In this document: positions 42,989 to 52,390 of the stretch, piece after piece | Layout of the letters: each line of letters begins with the position of its first letter | How positions within the stretch are numbered: position 1 is the first letter of the stretch | NCBI RefSeq assembly: GCF_016900355.1 | Contig: NZ_JACJKA010000012.1 | Span: forward strand, 1-64,000 | Direction of reading: 5' to 3' | Source of the DNA: Bacteroides mediterraneensis | GTDB taxonomy: Bacteria; Bacteroidota; Bacteroidia; Bacteroidales; Bacteroidaceae | Length of the DNA stretch: 64,000 nucleotides | Notes under the pieces: model-generated | Databases searched by the model: none | Seen by the model: only the letters and a program-made list of their open reading frames with translations | What the model was told of the DNA's origin: nothing | Position numbers and translations under genes: made by a program

Positions 42989-43372
42989 TTAAATGTCTTT
43001 CCATTCACGCCATACGGTTCCCCACTTTATTCTACTCTTTCGTAAAGAATTGCTGAAATTAAAAAACTCCTGATATGTGATAAAACTTGATGTAAAAACT
43101 AATAACAGACCATTAGCCAACTCAACACCAGACTCTTCCAGTACAAAATATGCTCCGGTATTTAATGTGTCATTAAGTTGTGAATTTTTAATTTGTCCCC
43201 TATCCTTGAAATAAGTATTGTTAATGCCAAGTAGTCCTCCCACAACTTCTGCCATGTCCTCCTTAGACATCTGCTGAATGCTTCCGTCATTCATTACTGC
43301 AAGGAAATTTTTTACATTATTTAAAGTTCCAGTGCTGACCGTAGTCACTTCATTTAATTTTTTATCTGCCAT
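42989..43372 (-). CDS. Expressed tail-fibre tip protein (constant part + cassette E)
   Basis: A 127-residue protein. Residues 1-43 (MADKKLNEVTTVSTGTLN and on) are constant; residue 44 is the Val of site s6, and cassette E follows to the stop at 42989. The variable part, with NDTLNTGAYFVLEE and ending in WGTVWREWKDI, resembles the pyocin-knob domain of phage tail fibres. The constant part presumably attaches the fibre to the tail. The gene is the last of the leftward tail operon before the shufflon, after the 184-residue gene at 43384. This is the present configuration; others are expected in a population. Confidence 0.85.
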   Translation of the reverse strand: MADKKLNEVTTVSTGTLNNVKNFLAVMNDGSIQQMSKEDMAEVVGGLLGINNTYFKDRGQIKNSQLNDTLNTGAYFVLEESGVELANGLLLVFTSSFITYQEFFNFSNSLRKSRIKWGTVWREWKDI

Positions 43373-43383
43373 AATCGTAAAAT

Positions 43384-43938
43384 TTAATCGTTAGTATTTT
43401 CGTTTTCTTTATCTGAAGTCATCAAAGCCTCCGTTGCAGTTACTTCCACCTCAGGAAGAACCGGCTGGTAATATACTGTACCTTCTGTATTATCTTCTGA
43501 AGATACGGAAAGAAGCAGTGGTTGCTGGGCTGGTATATTATCCGTGCTGAATGTGTGCGGAGTAATGACCTCAAGCAGCACATCATTATATCTGAATTTG
43601 AAACCCACTTCCGCCTTTTGCCCGAACAAATCAGCCCATTCCGGGAAGAACCTTTTAACCTTCAGGGCCTGGGTGTTTGTCAGTTTCAGGTTATTAATAT
43701 CTTGAGAAACGGTACCGACAAGAGAATTCAACTTTGACAAAAAATCATAGCTAAGTTCATTCGGATAGAATAGTTTACCTTCTTCTATCATGTCGTTCAT
43801 TTCCGACTCTGTAACTTCTTTCCAGAGCGCTGCTTCCTCGACAGAGGCTACCAGCATCATTTTCTCGAATCTTCTTTCTTTGATGGATACCTCCCCGCTT
43901 TGCGTAAGGAAGCATCCGTTACTTGCTTGTAGTATCAT
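43384..43938 (-). CDS. Tail-associated protein with a carbohydrate-binding-like module
   Basis: A 184-residue phage protein. N-terminal part MILQASNGCFLTQSG; middle helical; then FKFRYNDVLLEVITPHTFSTDNIPAQQ, a pattern that resembles the short CBM5/12-like modules (YNG..YEV...H) of phage tail proteins. The C-terminal tail is acidic. The start at 43938 is preferred; it overlaps the end of the 94-residue gene by 20 bp. It lies between the central tail protein and the variable fibre, so a fibre or baseplate attachment role is likely. Not otherwise recognised. Confidence 0.6.
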   Translation of the reverse strand: MILQASNGCFLTQSGEVSIKERRFEKMMLVASVEEAALWKEVTESEMNDMIEEGKLFYPNELSYDFLSKLNSLVGTVSQDINNLKLTNTQALKVKRFFPEWADLFGQKAEVGFKFRYNDVLLEVITPHTFSTDNIPAQQPLLLSVSSEDNTEGTVYYQPVLPEVEVTATEALMTSDKENENTND

Positions 43939-44203
43939 TTTTCGCGTTTTTAACCATTTCATTAATTGCGTCAATAAAACGAGGTGACCCCAAATTAGCA
44001 TACGCCTGAATCATATCCACTTCTTTCTCATTATACTCTTCTTCACCAATTGAATTATAAATCTTACGACAAAGTTCAAGTGATGCAATTCCTCTTCCAG
44101 ACGCATATATTGCATCGGCGAACATCTCTCTCACATCCTCTACCGAATGTTGCGTCCTGGATAGACTATTAAACACACGTAATTCTTTAAAATTAAGTTT
44201 CAT
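43919..44203 (-). CDS. Small helical tail-region protein
   Basis: A 94-residue protein (start MKLNFKELRV at 44203) that is largely helical, with DVREMFADAIYASGRGIASLEL in the centre. No family is recognised. It starts 1 bp after the stop of the large tail protein and overlaps the following gene by 20 bp. The tight packing shows that it belongs to the tail operon; a chaperone or small baseplate component is possible. Confidence 0.6.
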   Translation of the reverse strand: MKLNFKELRVFNSLSRTQHSVEDVREMFADAIYASGRGIASLELCRKIYNSIGEEEYNEKEVDMIQAYANLGSPRFIDAINEMVKNAKNDTTSK

Positions 44204-44204
44204 A

Positions 44205-47200
44205 TTATCCGATTTTATACAATATACCATTTTTAAAATAAAGCGTCTTAGAGTATCCATTAGGCGGTACATATTCTGCAGTACCAGTATATCCTGTATA
44301 ATTGTTACCGTCTGACATTGTTATCTGGTCTGCTCGGATTGATATTGAATTATCCCCATTCTGTAAAGTAATAGAATCAGGTTCTGCATCAAGCTTTACA
44401 TCACTTCCTCGTATTAACCTCACTAAATGAGGATACATGATTAGATTTTCACCTCCATTATTAAAAAGCCTTAAAGTGCAGGATTGATATCCATTATTTT
44501 CAAAAAATGCCCACTCGGATATTACGCTATTATCTGGCAAGATAAATTGTATAGATCTTGTATCTGGATTAATCAAGATTCTCTTTCCATCCGCGTTCGT
44601 AAGGAGGCTACCTGTGAATTCTCCAGTGGCACCAATTAGTTTACCGCTAAATGTTCCAGATGTCGCCACAATTTCACCCTGAATGTGTGCCTTTGTGGCC
44701 CAGAACTCACCGGTGCGGTTGACGCGGAACGGTGCAGTAGCCCGATTCTCGAAGGTGCTGCCGGTAAAGAACCGGATGCTCCCGGCATCATTGCTCCCTG
44801 TAAGACCTGCATCCACGATACCGTCTTCTGTCTGAATCAGAAGGTCATTACCCTGGAAGAAACGGATCTTCGCATTTTTTGCGATAATCAGCGAAGTGAA
44901 TATTGCCGCCACGTTGGTACCGAATTTCATCCAATACTCCGTATTTGTGTACGTGATACTGGAAGAGGAAACATGCGTCTTCAAGCACTGGTATGCGTCC
45001 CAACCGGTTTCCATCGCATTGTTTCGAACAAGCACTATGTCAATGTAACGTATAATGCTCTTGTCTGTAAGATTGCTATCATTCCGGTATTCTGTGTTCA
45101 ACGCCCATTCACTGTCACGTATCACGCAGCCTCCAAGGCCGTCCTTCCCCATCTGTGCGAAGATGGCCGGCGTCGAATACGCGCCCCAGATACCTGACGA
45201 CGAACGCCGTCTTTTGGACACCCATTCGTAAGGATAGGATTCAGATATCCCTGAGGGGTAACGTGTCCATCCTGCGGGCAAATAATCTTCACTCTGCGGA
45301 GATACAGGCGTAGACGGTATCGAATAGCTGGATGTCCGGATGTATATTTCTTCAGGAATCACACCATCCTTACCGTTTTCACCCTTTTGGGCCAGCACAT
45401 CATATTCAGATGCGTTTCGCTCGCCTGTCAGCACATATCCACCGTCCGAGAAAGTGAAACGGTTGCCGTCTTTATCCGTCCAACACCACATGGGAGGATT
45501 GCGTGTCGCTACCTTGGCCGTCCATGAGCTGCCGGCCATGCTTGTCACGCCCAGTTTTGGTACCAGCAAATCCGTATGCCATGCCCCCATGTTCGTATAG
45601 CCTTCACCCTGTGCTCCGGAGACATTCGCAAAATCGGTAGAATCCTCTGTACCGTCAGTGTATTCAATCACACTCTTTGTCCAGATGTAGGTACCGTTCT
45701 GCCAGCCCGGATACACAGAAGTCCATTCACCGCCTACCAGTTCGGTAGCGGAGGTTGAACGGTAATAATATTCCGTAATTTTTTTGATACCCTTACCACC
45801 GGAAATACATACAGGGTCGGTGTAGGTCATGGTATTATCTTTGTAATACATCGCCGTACGTGACCAGATATATCTCCCGTTTTCCCATGCCGGTGCAATC
45901 GTCTGCCAGCCCGTCGCCGGTGCGACTGTATTACTGTCGCCAATCGCATATTCCACATCGACATTTATCAGTCCCAATGCATCAGCTCCATCGGTCGCAA
46001 TCGTAATATATTCATTTGTGTTACTCTCGCCTGTCAGAGCGTATCCACCATCAGAAAATGTGAAACGGTTGCCGTCCTTATCCGTCCAGCACCATTCCGG
46101 AGGATTGTCGGTACCGTCGGAAGAATTGCACATATAGGTAGAGCTTGCCATCCGAACGACGCCCAGATTCGGGACATGCAGACCTGAATACCAGTAACCC
46201 ATCGGAGTCACTGACTGACCGGCCGGACCTTGAATTTTGCCTACATTGTTGAACTTGGAACCATTCCAGACCCACAAATCGCCGTCAATCAGGTATGCAT
46301 CCCCCTGACTGTTCCCTGAGGACGGGAGCTGGCTTTCGTCGTCTAATGAGGCAAGTATCTTGATAGATGTACCGCTCTCCACCTGCAGCAGCCAGGATGG
46401 ATTATTTTCAGAGGGTGTGGTATCAGTCCCATTCTCGTTAATGCACAGCCACAGACAGCCTTTGTAAGAGAAACGGTCGTAATAATCCGCATGGTTATCG
46501 GCCGGCGGCCATGCGCCGCGGTCATTGGCAGTCATCACCGGCGTGCCGTCTGGCTTCACCTGCGCCACTGTACCAGTAAAGTAGACAGAATTCAGGTACA
46601 TGGAATATCCGTCCATTTTCATGCCGAACACATTCAAGTTTGTCAGGTCACCGAACTGCATGGCGATATTCTGTACTCCAATCTCCCAAGTATTCAGCTT
46701 CCACAGCATACGGGTGTATGTCCGGGTCTCATATACCACAGTCATACGGTCTTCGTACGTGGTGTTACCTCGACACGTGAAGTGCATTTGTGAATATGGA
46801 TGTATCTTGTAACCTGGTCGGAGGGAATAACGGAAAGTACCGTTATTATCATCACTGACCTCAGTAATGATGAAATAGGATGTGGCGAATCCGGCAAAGG
46901 AGAAATTACCTTTGCCATCATCCGAATCCTCAGTCGCATCGCGCTCGTCGCCGAAATGATAGATACCCATATTCATGTCATGAAGGTGGATGGAACCATA
47001 TTCTCCGTCCTCCAGCTTCAGCGTAGCGGTACCCGTGTCAAGGATATTCCCTTCAGCATCCGTATCCGGTGTACATGTCTCTATGATACCTCCACCCGGT
47101 CCCCTCCATTTATCGCCGATCAGGATTTCCACACGGTTGTATCGCAGTTCAGGCACCTGTAACCACTCCCACAGTGTGAGACCACGCATTTCACCATAAC

Positions 47201-47672
47201 CTTTTTCGTCAATTTTTGCTCCAAAGCCGGTAATCCCGGAAGCAAAACCGTGCTCTCCGAACACAGCACCGCCTAACAGGCTGAGAAGGAATTGCGTAGA
47301 ATCCGGGATGTCCTTTCTGATAAATAGGTCTTTAAGTGATTCTTGATTATTCTGTATCTCTTTAATTACACGACTTGCCGTCATTACAGCCTCATCTGTA
47401 ATATCATCTGCATCCTCTTCTTTAAGTATGTATCTTATTAAGTTAGATGCTATCTTGATTCCCTTTAAGAATGTGATAATTCCGTTGGCCGTATCATCCG
47501 ACTTTTTCGACAGGAACTGCTGTCTTAGTGTCGACAAATCCGCTCCTCCCTGGTTAATGATAGTCGTATCTCCTCCCGAGCTTCCACCTTTTACCACGGT
47601 ACTTCCTACCGGATAGTTTCCGCTTCTGGGCTTGTTCGGGATAACTCTTGTCTTTATATCTACCTGCTTCAT
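44205..47672 (-). CDS. Large tail tip / central fibre protein
   Basis: A 1155-residue protein. The N-terminal part is Gly-rich (VVKGGSSGGDTTIINQGGAD), and the C-terminus contains segments like FRVNRTGEFWATKAHIQGEI, a type of Bacteroides phage tail-tip fibre. It contains an internal duplication: WCWTDKDGNRFTFSDGGY occurs near residues 527-544 and again near 727-744, each preceded by LGV and followed by LTGE. It is probably the distal tip or central fibre on which the variable fibre sits. It overlaps the 703-residue gene upstream by 4 bp. Confidence 0.75.
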   Translation of the reverse strand: MKQVDIKTRVIPNKPRSGNYPVGSTVVKGGSSGGDTTIINQGGADLSTLRQQFLSKKSDDTANGIITFLKGIKIASNLIRYILKEEDADDITDEAVMTASRVIKEIQNNQESLKDLFIRKDIPDSTQFLLSLLGGAVFGEHGFASGITGFGAKIDEKGYGEMRGLTLWEWLQVPELRYNRVEILIGDKWRGPGGGIIETCTPDTDAEGNILDTGTATLKLEDGEYGSIHLHDMNMGIYHFGDERDATEDSDDGKGNFSFAGFATSYFIITEVSDDNNGTFRYSLRPGYKIHPYSQMHFTCRGNTTYEDRMTVVYETRTYTRMLWKLNTWEIGVQNIAMQFGDLTNLNVFGMKMDGYSMYLNSVYFTGTVAQVKPDGTPVMTANDRGAWPPADNHADYYDRFSYKGCLWLCINENGTDTTPSENNPSWLLQVESGTSIKILASLDDESQLPSSGNSQGDAYLIDGDLWVWNGSKFNNVGKIQGPAGQSVTPMGYWYSGLHVPNLGVVRMASSTYMCNSSDGTDNPPEWCWTDKDGNRFTFSDGGYALTGESNTNEYITIATDGADALGLINVDVEYAIGDSNTVAPATGWQTIAPAWENGRYIWSRTAMYYKDNTMTYTDPVCISGGKGIKKITEYYYRSTSATELVGGEWTSVYPGWQNGTYIWTKSVIEYTDGTEDSTDFANVSGAQGEGYTNMGAWHTDLLVPKLGVTSMAGSSWTAKVATRNPPMWCWTDKDGNRFTFSDGGYVLTGERNASEYDVLAQKGENGKDGVIPEEIYIRTSSYSIPSTPVSPQSEDYLPAGWTRYPSGISESYPYEWVSKRRRSSSGIWGAYSTPAIFAQMGKDGLGGCVIRDSEWALNTEYRNDSNLTDKSIIRYIDIVLVRNNAMETGWDAYQCLKTHVSSSSITYTNTEYWMKFGTNVAAIFTSLIIAKNAKIRFFQGNDLLIQTEDGIVDAGLTGSNDAGSIRFFTGSTFENRATAPFRVNRTGEFWATKAHIQGEIVATSGTFSGKLIGATGEFTGSLLTNADGKRILINPDTRSIQFILPDNSVISEWAFFENNGYQSCTLRLFNNGGENLIMYPHLVRLIRGSDVKLDAEPDSITLQNGDNSISIRADQITMSDGNNYTGYTGTAEYVPPNGYSKTLYFKNGILYKIG

Positions 47673-49780
47673 ACGACTTCTACCATTATAACCTTAAATG
47701 AATTCATCTTGTAATCAATCTCACCGCCCATGGCCAGGAAATACTTTCCCGGCTGGTTCCTGTCTGTCAGTCTCGTGAACGGAGTGATATCCGCTCTCTT
47801 TAATACCTCCGTAAGCCGTAATTTGGTAGCACTATAATAGTCGACTATTCTTCTTATCAGCAACTCTTCCGGGCGGATGGTTGTACCTGTTATCCCACAA
47901 TACAGGTTATCCTCCAGATACTTGTCGCCAATAAGCACCTTACTATAGCATGCTCCGTCATTATTGTATGAAGAAATTTTAAATTCAATCTCGTCAAGTT
48001 CGTTAATGTAGTTCTCATTAACCACGTTTTCATACGTACGGTCAGAATCTTCGCTGTCATCATTGGTTGAATACTTCGTATAAGCGAATTCAAAGTCCTT
48101 AATGGCAAAGTAATCTGCCGGGGTAGAACCTACCACAAAAGAGGCATGAGGACCAAACAAGGTGAACTCCATGTCGCCATACAGTATCTCGTCTCCCGGG
48201 AGATGACACACGTATCCTTTCACGCCATCCAGCCCGTCGTTCAACTTACGACCTTTTGTCTGTATATCGTAAGGTCCTTTGAAGTCGTTGACGTTCGTGT
48301 CACCGAAGTCCACCCACAAATTATTAGTATATTCCCCGACTACGGGTTCTGGATTGGTATCCCAGTAATATCCGTTATCACCTCCATGAAAGTATTTGTC
48401 GCCAATCCGGAGCCTGAAATGGAAATCGTATGTGGCCAGTCCGCCAGTCATGCTGGCCAGCATTTCCAGGCTAAAGTAAATCGAAAATGCGCCATTACTG
48501 TATGCGGCCGGAACTCCCTTAATAGTCATTATTGGAATACGGTTGCTACGGCTGAATATAGGCGTTCTGTCAGCCGTTCTCCTCCCGGTCTTGATGTAGT
48601 ATTGCTCGGTGAACTCATAGTCCTTGATATCGGCATTTCCGTCCTTGTCCTCGTTATAATCATCATATCTTACTGGTATGGAACCCGTAATTGATTCCAG
48701 CTCCCAGGTCTTCGCATTATCAATCGCCGTCTTCAGTTCTTCTGATGAAAGTTCAGTCAGATCATCCTCTCCATCTCCGTACTTATATGCCCACAACTTA
48801 TACCGGTCATTCTCTGACTTCATGAACTCGTAATGTGTCACCTTATATCCCTGCGTGTTACTCTGATAGAGTCTCGTATCCTTACTCGTAAGATACTTCA
48901 ACGCGTCAAAAGACGTATCTGGCAGCGCATCGCCTACCGGATAGTTGCTGCACCGGATGGTCACCTTGTTGTATCCAGGAGCGATGTCGAGCGTATGGCC
49001 GTCACCAGAAAATCCTATTTCCTGCACGGACATAGAATCTGTCTGTACTTTGCTGTATTCGGTACCTGCGTACTTGTAATATTCCCCGTCTGTATTATTG
49101 ATGTCCACGAAATACAAGTCTCCCAAATAGTCCACGCATGTCCAGTTCAGCAGCTTCATGATTTCTTCCAGCACGTCCTTGTATTTCATCGGATTGTCGT
49201 CCTCGTCGAAGAAGTTCTGCTCGGATACGCTCATTTCCGAAAGCGGATTGCTCCAGGAATCAAAGGCCGACTGGTCAGCTCCATATACGTGCGGAAGATA
49301 TACAGACTGATATTCCCCGCGTGACTCCTCGATACAGGCCTGCAACAGGTCCCACAATGTGACGAATCCTCGATTCTCGTTCTTCTGCTTGTAGTCCACA
49401 TACTCCAGTACCGACATAGCCGAGTAGCACTCCAGGTCGAGGTTGAACTTTACGCTCCGATAGTCCTGCGTGTATATCTCGGGCTTGATGAATCCCCTCC
49501 ATATCATCCGGTCTCCTTCATACAGCGTCACACGACACATCCGGTAATCCGTAGAAAATAGGTCCTGCAAGTAGTCCCCGCCGAAGATGTGCAGCGTGGC
49601 TGTGCTGAACCGGGTAGGGGTGTACACGAATTCCTCGTCACTTAAAGTCACGGTGAAAGGGGAGGACTGGCCCTTCAGCTCAGCCGATGCCCCCTGGTAT
49701 CCTTCCTTCTCGATTTTTATCAGGTAATCTTTCCCGTCTATTCCGTTGAATGGCAGTGTATATATCAGTCCGTAGCTCAT
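47669..49780 (-). CDS. Distal tail / baseplate protein
   Basis: A 703-residue protein starting MSYGLIYTLPFNGIDGKDY. The N-terminal part has the distal-tail/hub-like character (YTPTRFSTATLHIFGG, YLQDLFSTDYRMCRVTLYEG), and the size and position after the tape measure are those of a baseplate hub. The minus-strand motif AGTGCTACCAAAT at 47820-47833, similar to the junction motif, lies inside its 3' part. It overlaps both neighbours by 4 bp. Confidence 0.75.
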   Translation of the reverse strand: MSYGLIYTLPFNGIDGKDYLIKIEKEGYQGASAELKGQSSPFTVTLSDEEFVYTPTRFSTATLHIFGGDYLQDLFSTDYRMCRVTLYEGDRMIWRGFIKPEIYTQDYRSVKFNLDLECYSAMSVLEYVDYKQKNENRGFVTLWDLLQACIEESRGEYQSVYLPHVYGADQSAFDSWSNPLSEMSVSEQNFFDEDDNPMKYKDVLEEIMKLLNWTCVDYLGDLYFVDINNTDGEYYKYAGTEYSKVQTDSMSVQEIGFSGDGHTLDIAPGYNKVTIRCSNYPVGDALPDTSFDALKYLTSKDTRLYQSNTQGYKVTHYEFMKSENDRYKLWAYKYGDGEDDLTELSSEELKTAIDNAKTWELESITGSIPVRYDDYNEDKDGNADIKDYEFTEQYYIKTGRRTADRTPIFSRSNRIPIMTIKGVPAAYSNGAFSIYFSLEMLASMTGGLATYDFHFRLRIGDKYFHGGDNGYYWDTNPEPVVGEYTNNLWVDFGDTNVNDFKGPYDIQTKGRKLNDGLDGVKGYVCHLPGDEILYGDMEFTLFGPHASFVVGSTPADYFAIKDFEFAYTKYSTNDDSEDSDRTYENVVNENYINELDEIEFKISSYNNDGACYSKVLIGDKYLEDNLYCGITGTTIRPEELLIRRIVDYYSATKLRLTEVLKRADITPFTRLTDRNQPGKYFLAMGGEIDYKMNSFKVIMVEVV
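47820..47833 (-). promoter_or_regulatory. Partial junction motif inside the baseplate gene, copy 4
   Basis: Minus-strand AGTGCTACCAAATT, then ACG, TTACG, GGTA and AAAG in the same order as in copy 2 at 55891. It is coding DNA (S-A-T-K-L), so the match may be chance, but the similarity extends for about 36 bp. Confidence 0.35.
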
Positions 49781-52050
49781 AGTTTCTTCCCTGTTTTCTT
49801 CATATAGTTAGATAATGCCAGATAAAGGTCACTACCTTGTATGCGGCTCACACCGAGGCTCACGGTAGCGCCTCCGTCCGATGTGGTAAGGTCGTACAGC
49901 CGTCTCTGCTGCTTCTGGTTAAGAATCATCTCACCGGAGTTTACCCGGGCCAGCAAACGGTCTCCAAAGTAGCTGCTTCCTCCGATAATACCGCCTTCTG
50001 CAAACTGGGGAAGGCTGCTGAAAATAGAGGCTACCGTAGTAAGAACTGTTGCCACTGCGGCCAGTGATGCGGGCCAAGGAGCAGAGAAAGCGGAAGCCAC
50101 GCCCTGGGCAGTAGCCAGCGCCTGAAGCTGCACGATCATCTGTGCGATGTTGGCCGCACTGGACAAAGCCCATGCCCCCATATTATCTGAAGATTGGCTC
50201 ATGAGTCCGCCCAACGTGCCGAGTATGGAACTCACATTTTCGAGCCCCATTGTCATATCGTCTACATTCTTTACTGACTTATCGGAGATAGGTTCTATCT
50301 TATCCAACTTATCTGGAAGAGTTGCCATCCCAGCCAAGTTTGACGCCGGCTTCTGTACAGCACCCGGAGCCTTCAGGTCCTTGTACTTCACCGTGATATC
50401 CATCTCTCTTCTTTTTGAGACCAGCTCATCCAGTTCACGAGATATGCGAATACGGTCCGCATCATTCACTGCGAGAGACAACTCTTTTTTCTTTCCTGAT
50501 ATCTGATTGTCAAGATAAGCCATTGAACCTTTAGGAGGATCGTTCTCCGTTGTCCCGGATAGTTTACTTGTGTTCAGCTTGTCATTAGCCTTCTCTTCGG
50601 CCTTATTTTTTGCCTCCAGTTCCTTTCTCTGTTCCTTGATAAGAGATAGAATCTGCGAATGTAATATGCTCTCTCTGTATGCATTATCGTACGTCTTCTG
50701 AGCCTCAACAAGAGCCTTTCTTTCTTCTTCTGCCACACCGTTTACATTCACAGCCTTGGCCCTTATATAATTGGCTTCTGCTTTTTGTAACTCATTTTTT
50801 CGCTGCTGCAGTTTAAGCGCTTCCGGATACATGTAGTTCACCTGGCGCTCTTCCTTATCCAGCGCTTCTGTCATACTCATCCCAGAATTCATGTATCCGG
50901 TGATTCTCTTGTTGAACTCGTCCTGGTTGATATCCTTGTCTTTCTTGGTTCTCTTATTGAAGAGCTCGTCAATACTCATGTTCGCCTCTGCCAGCTTATC
51001 TACCCAGTCCCTTATCTCGTCAACGATATCCTTAATTATGCCGTTACTTCCGGCCATCGTATTGATAAATGCGCCCCATGCGCTCTGCAATTTTCCAATA
51101 GATCCGGCGAGATTGTCGTTGTTAATCCGGGCTTGCTCGTATGCGGTATTCGTATCCGTAATGCCGGTGCGTAGCTGCTCAAACGCATCCCGTTCCTGCA
51201 GGATGGCGATGGCCGCCGTTACGGACTCCTTACCGAACATCTTGGTGAGCTCGGTAGCGTCCATATTCTTCGCTGACAGGTTATCCAGCGCACGTGAAAG
51301 ACCTACTACAGACGGGCGGAGCTGTCTGTCCGCAGAAGACTCTAATGTGAGGAAGATGTTTCGAAGGTTGGTACCCGCACTGCCGGCATCGGTGATACGA
51401 GGTGCGATGGCCTCGATGGCGGCTACCAGGTCGTTGAACTTAATACCTACAGATGATGCGGTACCTCCGGCGTTCTCGATGGCCTTATTAAGATAAGGAA
51501 TGTCAGCGGAACCCTGCTGGGAGGCTGCGGCAAGAATGTTGATATACTCTGCTGCATGTACACTGGACTGTCCCATCTGGTTAAGTGAGCCGGTAAGGGC
51601 TTTCGCGGCAGTAGGGACATCGAGTTCTGCCGCCTCAGCCAGCGTAACAGCCGCCTCAGCGGTGGCTGTCAGGGCCGACTTATTCTTCAACAACTCCGGC
51701 ATCTGCGACCCGATAAGCTTGTAGGCGTCCACCATCTGCGTGGCCGACTGGGTGCTGTCCATCGCCATGCGGATAGCTTCCGAACGGAAATAGTTCAGTT
51801 CATCTGCGGTCACACCCGTAATGGCACGCAGTGAAGACAAAGACTTTTCAAATTCCATGTTCGCCGTGACAGCAGAATGGATGGAAGTGCTTATGCCGAC
51901 AAATGCGGCGGCATACCCTCCAAATTTAGTCAATCCTGAAACTATACCTTTCGATGTGTTGGCGAAGCTGCTGATGCTTCCCTGAGCCTTCTTCAAGTTC
52001 GCATCAAAATCGCTCTTGTCAAGCAGTAGTCGGGTAAATATATTAGCCAT
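49777..52050 (-). CDS. Tail tape measure protein (TP901 type)
   Basis: A 757-residue tape measure starting MANIFTRLLLDKSDFDANLKKAQGS in outline. The N-terminal TP901 core is visible (MEFEKSLSSLRAITGVTADEL; FRSEAIRMAMDST). The middle is a long coiled coil with many Lys, Glu and Ala (residues about 380-560), and a hydrophobic stretch lies near residue 630-690. The length should correspond to a tail of roughly 110 nm by the usual 1.5 angstrom per residue. Another Met three codons upstream is possible. It starts inside the last 8 bp of the chaperone frame. Confidence 0.92.
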   Translation of the reverse strand: MANIFTRLLLDKSDFDANLKKAQGSISSFANTSKGIVSGLTKFGGYAAAFVGISTSIHSAVTANMEFEKSLSSLRAITGVTADELNYFRSEAIRMAMDSTQSATQMVDAYKLIGSQMPELLKNKSALTATAEAAVTLAEAAELDVPTAAKALTGSLNQMGQSSVHAAEYINILAAASQQGSADIPYLNKAIENAGGTASSVGIKFNDLVAAIEAIAPRITDAGSAGTNLRNIFLTLESSADRQLRPSVVGLSRALDNLSAKNMDATELTKMFGKESVTAAIAILQERDAFEQLRTGITDTNTAYEQARINNDNLAGSIGKLQSAWGAFINTMAGSNGIIKDIVDEIRDWVDKLAEANMSIDELFNKRTKKDKDINQDEFNKRITGYMNSGMSMTEALDKEERQVNYMYPEALKLQQRKNELQKAEANYIRAKAVNVNGVAEEERKALVEAQKTYDNAYRESILHSQILSLIKEQRKELEAKNKAEEKANDKLNTSKLSGTTENDPPKGSMAYLDNQISGKKKELSLAVNDADRIRISRELDELVSKRREMDITVKYKDLKAPGAVQKPASNLAGMATLPDKLDKIEPISDKSVKNVDDMTMGLENVSSILGTLGGLMSQSSDNMGAWALSSAANIAQMIVQLQALATAQGVASAFSAPWPASLAAVATVLTTVASIFSSLPQFAEGGIIGGSSYFGDRLLARVNSGEMILNQKQQRRLYDLTTSDGGATVSLGVSRIQGSDLYLALSNYMKKTGKKL

Positions 52051-52390
52051 GGTGTTCAAACATTTTTGCGCGTTTCCTTAATTCTTCCATTTCTCTCTTG
52101 CGGTCTTCCCGGCTCTCTACATCGTCCAGGTCTCCGTCAAGAGTCATTACGTCATCCAGTTCCAGGTCCCTGCAGTAGGGTCGGAGAGAGGCCCACATTA
52201 CCATCCGTATCTTCTCCAGTTCCGACCGTTCTTTCCTCCGCAGACCTGTGATATAGGCGACGCACTCCGGTATGTCCATCCTGTCAAGGAAGTATTCCGG
52301 AGATACGCCGCCCTTACAGACTATCTCTTCATACAGACGTGCTATGCTCAGCCCTTCTTCCTGTTTGCTTTCACCGGTTTCGCTTTTTTT
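52043..52390 (-). CDS. Tail assembly chaperone, frame-shifted T extension
   Basis: This open frame, -1 relative to the 102-residue G gene, is open from the A9 run (52384-52392) to 52043 and encodes about 115 residues, rich in Glu, Arg and Lys (SELEKIRMVMWASLRP; REDRKREMEELRKRAKM). It has no plausible start of its own near the slip site, and the alternative ATG at 52279 would lose half of it. This is what is known from gpG/gpGT of lambda-like phages. The fused product would be about 204 residues. It ends in the tape-measure start region. Confidence 0.8.
   Translation of the reverse strand, partial: KKSETGESKQEEGLSIARLYEEIVCKGGVSPEYFLDRMDIPECVAYITGLRRKERSELEKIRMVMWASLRPYCRDLELDDVMTLDGDLDDVESREDRKREMEELRKRAKMFEHHG

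Larger units (their letters stand above)
41269..43243. mobile_element. Shufflon: three invertible segments with six alternating sites
   Basis: Site core GTGGGAGGACT. Sites (orientation) are s1 41269-41279 (+), s2 41667-41673 (-, GTGGGAG only), s3 41683-41693 (+, one mismatch), s4 42404-42414 (-), s5 42424-42434 (+) and s6 43233-43243 (-). They alternate perfectly, giving segments 41269-41673, 41683-42414 and 42424-43243. The junctions s2/s3 and s4/s5 are each 9 bp of GC-rich sequence. s6 lies in frame within the expressed fibre gene, and the cassettes continue the same frame (V-G-G/V-L). This is the architecture of a shufflon. Confidence 0.88.
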
